A stretch of DNA of 32,808 nucleotides, taken from NCBI GenBank assembly GCA_016936075.1, contig JAFGPS010000032.1, positions 1 to 32,808 of the forward strand. The letters are read 5' to 3'. The DNA is from Sedimentisphaerales bacterium (GTDB lineage: Bacteria; Planctomycetota; Phycisphaerae; Sedimentisphaerales; Anaerobacaceae). Positions 28,053 to 32,808 of this stretch are shown here, one piece after another; the stretch's first letter is position 1; each line of letters opens with the position of its first letter. The notes under the pieces were generated by a model that worked only from the letters and a program-made list of their open reading frames with translations, had not been told where the DNA came from and did no database searches. A program made the translations under genes and the position numbers.

Positions 28053-30995
28053 TTATTCATAAGGATGACCATAAGAGATATAGTCAATATACACCAAACC
28101 TTCACCCTTCATAGTATTGGCAGGATCACCAACACCTAAGGTAATTTTCTTGATTCTTGTCATATCAACACCAACAAAATCCGTGTAAGGAATCAACCAC
28201 TCTGTCCAACCCAGGGAAAAAACTGCAAACTCTGGTGCTTTTACTTTGCAAGATATATTGCTGCTGTCGGTAAGAGAAATGTACATAGTATCAAGCGTAT
28301 TAACAACTTCAATATTCTGTTCTCCACCAATATCTACTGTAGTCCAATCACCTGTAACGGTGCCTGATGTACTAACATTTGAAAATAAACCACCGGCAGG
28401 AATTGTAGTTGAATTGGCAGATATAAACAATCCAATACAAACCTCATTGGCCATAGTAATCGTAGCTGTGGTAGGACTTGTTCCAGTATCACTAAACGGT
28501 TTCCAAATAATACCATCAACACTGGTTTCAGCAGTAATCGTTGTACCTGAACGAGTGAGTCTGAGCCAAAGCGGCATTGCTGCATTGGTTGCGTTTAAAG
28601 TCGCACCTGTTGCATTTGCAAGACTGCCGTCTTGTGTAGTTCGATTACGGAAATAACCAGCTCCTGATCCGTATGCCTCACGGAACAAAGATGCTAATGG
28701 TGCACCATCCTCAAGACCACTTCGGATCATAATACCAACTTTAGGATATGTACCGCCACCACCCATACTGTCAATGCATACAGTGATTGACCCGTCACCA
28801 GTTAATGTTTTATAAGCAAAGCGGTGTTGTTCTGTTGTTGTGTATAAATCTGAACCACCACCACTCATAGCTATAGTATTACCTGAGACTGTTAATGGAC
28901 CAGGCTGGCCATAGTAGTATAATCTCAATGTATCAGCACCATTATGTGCCCAGTTCTGAGCTGTATCAAATGTACGTACAGTTTCTGATAAGACCTCAGT
29001 ATCGGAATTGTCATAATAAAATGGTGCAGACTGACGTCCGTTATAAACAATATTTGTCTCTGCATACGAAGGAGAAGTATGCCCCATTTGCGAGCCACCG
29101 TAAGCGGGAACATCAAGGGCATCATTCCATGTATTATATATTGTGTAAGGTGCAGTATCGTTGTAGTCTTCGAAATCTTCAATCAGGAGAAACTCCGGCG
29201 TAGAAAAGCTCCATACTGGACCATCCCATATTGTTGATCCTTCTGCTTCGTTGACTTCATCAATTTTCCAGTAATAAGTCTGTCCAAGAGCCAGAATCGG
29301 GGCATAACTTGCTTCCTGGAGAATTACAGGAGAAATAAGGTTTTCTGCAACCGAATTCATATCAGTATCTATGTATAGGTAATGCTGGGCAACATTTCTG
29401 CCAGCACGCCAGCTTAGAGTTTTATCTAAAGGAACATCAATTGTGCCATCCTCAGGATTAGGTTCACTCGACCAAACTGGAATATACATAAAGCGTACTT
29501 CGCTAAGACCATAATATTGTGAACTACCGCCGCTCCAGTTGCTATTAGCAGTAAGACGAACTGATTGTGCAGTTACTCCATTAAAGTCAACGACAGTATT
29601 GTATTCGTAATCATCCAATCCAGTACCTTTTGTAAATTCAGGTACATTTGTCAATTCTATCCAGTTTTGGTCGTCCACTGAATATTCAACATTTACATCT
29701 TTAAAACCAGCAGTAAGGAAAAATCCAATATTATAGTTCCATACCTGCATTTCATGCAGCTTATAAGCTTTGTCAAAATCGTAACGAATCCAAACGCCAT
29801 TTACATCGAATCCACTGCTAATCCACATTGTTTCACTTTCATTGGAGTGTATATCCATGTTTTCAGGATTAAGCCCTGATTCATTTTTTGTATTATTTGG
29901 ATCTTCTCCGGTAGTACTACTGCTCGCTGTGACATTAATAATATTCTCTGCTGGTATTTTGTATGAATATGGTTCTACAGTGAAACTCCATACAGTTCCT
30001 TTAAATACTGTATCATCACCTGGCTCATTAACTTCATCAACTCGCCAATAATAGGTTTTTCCAAATTTTATTATACCTGGATCAAATGTGTTTGCATCCA
30101 CTGCCTGGGCTGGAGATACTACAGTATCACCCAGAAGTACGTCTATAGTTGAATCATTAACATCGTTTAAATCTGTGCCAAAGTAAACATTGTGTGTATC
30201 TGCATACTTTCCAGGAGTCCAACTAAGAAGAGTATTTAATTCTACATCCGTAGCTCCATTTTTAGGCTTTGGAAGTAAAGCAGAATAATTAGAACTACCT
30301 GCATCAAACATATCTGCTTTGATTTCTGATTCAGTCAAAGCCGTGTTATAGACCTTCACATCATCAATAAGCCCGTTGAAGTACACGCTTGAATTTGCGT
30401 AGTAAAATTGGCCTATTCTAAACGTATTTGCGGTACCAGTATCGAGTGTTAGTGCAGCCGAATCAATTAAATTCCCGTCACTGTAAATGTACAAAGTTGT
30501 ACCATCATAGACAAAAGCAATATGTGTCCAGGTACCCACGGTATCAACCATACCGGTTGGATTTCTATCAACACCCCAGAGTTGAGCCTGCCATGAATCA
30601 GCGGCAGCATTACCTCTCAAACCGAAGGTTTGGCCATTAATCCACCAACTCGCGTTCGAACCTACATCCCAAACGGCACCGGTATTGGAAGCTTCGCCAT
30701 TATTAACCCATGCCATAACTGTCTTCGGCTTGTCACCATCGATACCAAGATCGGCTGCTGTTGCTTCAGTTAAGATATATTGCCCGGATTGTGCTGTAAG
30801 TGAAAGAGCCTGGCCATTGACACCCATTACGTAAGTCAAAGGCCCACCCTCTTCTGTTCCATCAAAACCATTACCAGTTATGTCGTTGCCATTGCCATCC
30901 AAAGGATAATGTGCAACCAATTCGCATTTAGCAGATTCACTTATAAAAAATACAAGTGAAAGCATAATAATTACTAAAATATTGTTCTTTAACAT
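28053..30995 (-). CDS. Secreted multi-domain LamG/discoidin/Fn3 carbohydrate-binding protein
   Basis: This 980-residue protein has a signal peptide (MLKNNILVIIMLSLVFFIS...). Its domains are a LamG/concanavalin-like domain (about 25-235), an Fn3-like repeat (about 245-340, VYFGTDLNDV...YYWRVDEVNE), a discoidin/F5-8C-like domain (about 350-500) and a second Fn3-like repeat (about 505-595, YYWKIDEVNE). The C-terminal part starts EDFEDYNDTAPYTIYNTW and ends VYIDYISYGHPYE. Into it a DUF1349-like concanavalin domain (about 745-890, GIMIRSGL...LWLRLTRSG) seems inserted. No catalytic motif or anchor was found. It likely binds the polysaccharide targeted by the neighbouring enzymes. The frame extends to a TTG at 31010, but GGAGG then overlaps that codon, so ATG 30995 with GGAGG 8 nt upstream is chosen. 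Confidence 0.85.
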   Translation of the reverse strand: MLKNNILVIIMLSLVFFISESAKCELVAHYPLDGNGNDITGNGFDGTEEGGPLTYVMGVNGQALSLTAQSGQYILTEATAADLGIDGDKPKTVMAWVNNGEASNTGAVWDVGSNASWWINGQTFGLRGNAAADSWQAQLWGVDRNPTGMVDTVGTWTHIAFVYDGTTLYIYSDGNLIDSAALTLDTGTANTFRIGQFYYANSSVYFNGLIDDVKVYNTALTESEIKADMFDAGSSNYSALLPKPKNGATDVELNTLLSWTPGKYADTHNVYFGTDLNDVNDSTIDVLLGDTVVSPAQAVDANTFDPGIIKFGKTYYWRVDEVNEPGDDTVFKGTVWSFTVEPYSYKIPAENIINVTASSSTTGEDPNNTKNESGLNPENMDIHSNESETMWISSGFDVNGVWIRYDFDKAYKLHEMQVWNYNIGFFLTAGFKDVNVEYSVDDQNWIELTNVPEFTKGTGLDDYEYNTVVDFNGVTAQSVRLTANSNWSGGSSQYYGLSEVRFMYIPVWSSEPNPEDGTIDVPLDKTLSWRAGRNVAQHYLYIDTDMNSVAENLISPVILQEASYAPILALGQTYYWKIDEVNEAEGSTIWDGPVWSFSTPEFLLIEDFEDYNDTAPYTIYNTWNDALDVPAYGGSQMGHTSPSYAETNIVYNGRQSAPFYYDNSDTEVLSETVRTFDTAQNWAHNGADTLRLYYYGQPGPLTVSGNTIAMSGGGSDLYTTTEQHRFAYKTLTGDGSITVCIDSMGGGGTYPKVGIMIRSGLEDGAPLASLFREAYGSGAGYFRNRTTQDGSLANATGATLNATNAAMPLWLRLTRSGTTITAETSVDGIIWKPFSDTGTSPTTATITMANEVCIGLFISANSTTIPAGGLFSNVSTSGTVTGDWTTVDIGGEQNIEVVNTLDTMYISLTDSSNISCKVKAPEFAVFSLGWTEWLIPYTDFVGVDMTRIKKITLGVGDPANTMKGEGLVYIDYISYGHPYE

Positions 30996-31227
30996 TTCAA
31001 AATCCTCCAAATATAAACTTCAAAAACGGGAAAAATGAACGATTACTATACAGATTATGGAATTTATAATCCTAAAGGACAATGTAATTTCGAGTTGAGA
31101 TGGCCTCCTTAATGCTAAATATCAATATATTCAAAACGACCGTATATACCTTAATTATCGAAAATAATAAGTTAATCCGAATCTCTTGATTTATAATTAA
31201 AAATAGATTAGAAAGAGCGGTATCTGG
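30996..31227 (-). other. Leader of the LamG transcript
   Basis: This holds about 230 nt between the predicted operator/promoter and the LamG start. An AAGGAGG-like sequence occurs on the minus strand near 31106-31112, but no ATG, GTG or TTG suits it, so no gene is called. GGAGG next to the ATG at 30995 is the real ribosome-binding site. Confidence 0.4.
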
Positions 31228-31280
31228 TTACGTATACGTAATATAAAATAAACTATACTAAACACAAATACCGTAGTCAA
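31228..31280 (-). promoter_or_regulatory. Promoter of LamG gene with TTACGTATACGTAA operator
   Basis: On the minus strand TTGACT (31275-31280) and TATAGT (31252-31257) are 17 bp apart. The 14-bp palindrome (31228-31241) starts 10 bp after the -10 box. The layout is like that of the GH3 promoter. Confidence 0.8.
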
Positions 31281-31414
31281 TATAAATTTTTATTTTCTAT
31301 AATATTTTTATCTAATATCTTATTTTACGTGATTTATTTAAGAATTATTCATAACCACAGACAATATTTTTCATAATATTTTTCTTCAAAGGATAGATTT
31401 CTTAGCGATTTGTA

Positions 31415-31457
31415 TTGACTATTGTTATATAGACGGTATTATATTACGTATACGTAA
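31415..31457 (+). promoter_or_regulatory. Promoter of BD-FAE esterase gene with TTACGTATACGTAA operator
   Basis: TTGACT (31415-31420) and TATTAT (31437-31442) are 16 bp apart on the plus strand. The palindrome (31444-31457) begins 1 bp past the -10 box, so a bound protein would cover the promoter start. The gene begins 34 bp further on. Two operators therefore lie 202 bp apart between divergent promoters. Confidence 0.8.
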
Positions 31458-31491
31458 GCAAGCTATACAAATTGCATATAGGAGAAAAGTT

Positions 31492-32805
31492 ATGAAGCTG
31501 AATGATAAATCCCACCAAAAACATTTTAAGACGATTATTGTTTCCTTTTATTGTATAACATTGATTTTAAGTTTCACGCAAGGTAATACCGCAAATGCAC
31601 AAAGAGGTACCAGACGCTCAATGACACAGACAGAAATACAAGATGGAAAATTCTCCTTATTAATTGAAGAACCTGTAAATGGAAGTATAAAGGTGAATCC
31701 CCCAATTCCTGATGATGGAAGAGTAACCGCCGGGACTGTAATAACATTAACAGCTATACCTGATAAAGATTATGCGTTGGATAGTTGCTATTATTTTAAT
31801 GCTGCAGGTGGTATGTTCGGAAGAATGAATATCGAATCTATGGAACCAACGTTTGAAATAGTAATTGATCAGGATAAAACTATCGGTGCATCATTTATTG
31901 AAGAGAAAGCATTGGAAGGTTTCAAAGTTATTCAAAATGTTGTATATGCACAACCTGGCGTAAAGAAACTTAAATATGATGTATTTTCTCCTAATGGTGC
32001 TCAGAATTTGCCATGCATTGTAATCATTCATGGTGGCGGTTGGTCATCGAACACAGAAGACATAATGCGCGGCTTAGCACGTGAACTTGTAAGAACAGGA
32101 GATTATGTTGTTACGAGTATAGATTATCGTTGGATTCGAGACCAGGACGGCGACGAAAAACCGAATACAATGGCAAATCTTATTGAAGACGTATACGGTG
32201 CTATTGCACATATTCAGGAACATGCCAAAGAATATGGCGCAAATCCAACACGTATTGCAGTTACTGGTGATAGTGCGGGAGGTCATTTATCGGCTGCCGC
32301 AATCAATATGGTTGACATGATTGGTGGAGAAGGTTTCGGAATTAAAGAAGGTATTTATCAGTACAAACCAACCTATATACCAAAGGGCAAAACAGTTGAA
32401 CAGGTACGCAAAGAAATTGCCAGTGCTATTAAAGCAGCCGCTCCAAGTTATGGTGTTTTTAATAGTGAATTGTTGAGAAATTTCGCCGGAGATGCACCTG
32501 AATCAGCGTTAAAAGCAATTTCGCCAGTCGATAATATTCCGAATATCAAAGAACGTGCAGTACCACAGTTTCTTACACGTGGGACAAATGATCCTCTCAT
32601 TCAGCACGAACCTGTACAGGAATATACTGATGCATTAAAAGCTGCCGGTCAAACGGTGGAATATATACAGGTTGAGGGAGCCAGCCATGCCTTTTTCGAC
32701 TGGAAACCTGATGCACTTACAAAAGCTACTTTTGCACAATACGGTGTACCTTATGCTGCAAAAATGAAAGACTTTTTCAATGCTGTTTTTTATCCTGAAA
32801 AATAA
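31492..32805 (+). CDS. Secreted BD-FAE-type alpha/beta-hydrolase (acetyl xylan/feruloyl esterase-like)
   Basis: This 437-residue protein has a signal peptide (about residues 10-36), an InlB B-repeat-like beta domain (about 55-135, GSIKVNPPIPDDGRVTAGT...), and an esterase domain of the BD-FAE/esterase-lipase type. The HGGG oxyanion motif is at 180-183, the nucleophile is S261 in GDSAGGH, and the likely acid and base are D367 (TNDPL) and H399 (ASHAFFDW). BD-FAE enzymes remove acetyl and feruloyl groups from xylan. AGGAG lies 7 nt before the ATG. The promoter carries the shared operator, so it is coordinated with the divergent LamG gene and the second GH3 gene. The stop is 3 bp before the window end, so whether an operon continues is unknown. 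Confidence 0.92.
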   Translation: MKLNDKSHQKHFKTIIVSFYCITLILSFTQGNTANAQRGTRRSMTQTEIQDGKFSLLIEEPVNGSIKVNPPIPDDGRVTAGTVITLTAIPDKDYALDSCYYFNAAGGMFGRMNIESMEPTFEIVIDQDKTIGASFIEEKALEGFKVIQNVVYAQPGVKKLKYDVFSPNGAQNLPCIVIIHGGGWSSNTEDIMRGLARELVRTGDYVVTSIDYRWIRDQDGDEKPNTMANLIEDVYGAIAHIQEHAKEYGANPTRIAVTGDSAGGHLSAAAINMVDMIGGEGFGIKEGIYQYKPTYIPKGKTVEQVRKEIASAIKAAAPSYGVFNSELLRNFAGDAPESALKAISPVDNIPNIKERAVPQFLTRGTNDPLIQHEPVQEYTDALKAAGQTVEYIQVEGASHAFFDWKPDALTKATFAQYGVPYAAKMKDFFNAVFYPEK

Positions 32806-32808
32806 AGC

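Noticed and set aside
30996..31010. TTG start for the LamG gene
   Set aside because: The codon overlaps the GGAGG ribosome-binding site that serves ATG 30995, which also gives a normal signal peptide.
31106..31112. AAGGAGG-like sequence on the minus strand in the LamG leader as the ribosome-binding site of a leader peptide
   Set aside because: No usable start codon lies at the right distance downstream.

Overview
The window looks like chromosomal DNA from a planctomycete, most likely class Phycisphaerae (Sedimentisphaerales-like). This is inferred from protein content: prepilin-like proteins with an X9-DG tail, a secreted LamG/discoidin protein with the Fn3-like repeats common in that group, several secreted polysaccharide-active enzymes, and a PurF of the divergent type that lacks the N-terminal cysteine. 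No rRNA gene, intact tRNA gene, CRISPR array or transposase was found.

Region 1 (1-5800) is a housekeeping block on the plus strand: rsmB, a 340-bp gap with three DnaA-box-like 9-mers, dnaA, a purF-family gene, and an unrecognised membrane protein. The gap is a candidate oriC or dnaA control region.

Region 2 (about 5800-11770) is a compact lipid-modification module: a DUF2878 membrane protein, an FAD amine-oxidase-like enzyme, a DUF1365 domain fused to a cyclopropane-fatty-acid-synthase-type methyltransferase, a DUF1295 reductase-like membrane protein and, convergent to these, a DUF2177 membrane protein. Similar gene sets accompany singlet-oxygen/sigma-E regulons and unusual methylated or furan fatty acids in proteobacteria. 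The module lies between two 69-bp direct repeats (60/69 identical, 31 bp perfect). One repeat is the 3' end of the membrane-protein gene and the other abuts the DUF503 gene, so the block looks inserted between two formerly convergent neighbours.

Region 3 (11752-17764) holds small and membrane proteins (DUF503, LapA-like, a large polytopic protein), two prepilin-like genes, a PAP2/Aur1-like phosphatase and a YgjP-like metallopeptidase. Next to them are a 3'-half tRNA-Thr remnant and a 13-bp inverted repeat.

Region 4 (18003-32805) is a polysaccharide-degradation locus: two GH3 glycoside hydrolases, three paralogous secreted CE1-type esterases (one broken by an in-frame TGA), a MarR regulator, a secreted multi-domain carbohydrate-binding protein, and a secreted BD-FAE-type alpha/beta-hydrolase. 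The set suits removal of acyl or feruloyl groups from a xylan-like polymer and trimming of the oligosaccharides.

The most striking signal is a perfect 14-bp palindrome, TTACGTATACGTAA, found three times. Each copy lies just downstream of a good sigma-70-like promoter (TTGACT, 16-17 bp, -10 box), driving the second GH3 gene, the LamG protein and the BD-FAE esterase. This appears to be a repressor operator defining an undescribed local regulon. The regulator could be the embedded MarR protein or one encoded elsewhere.
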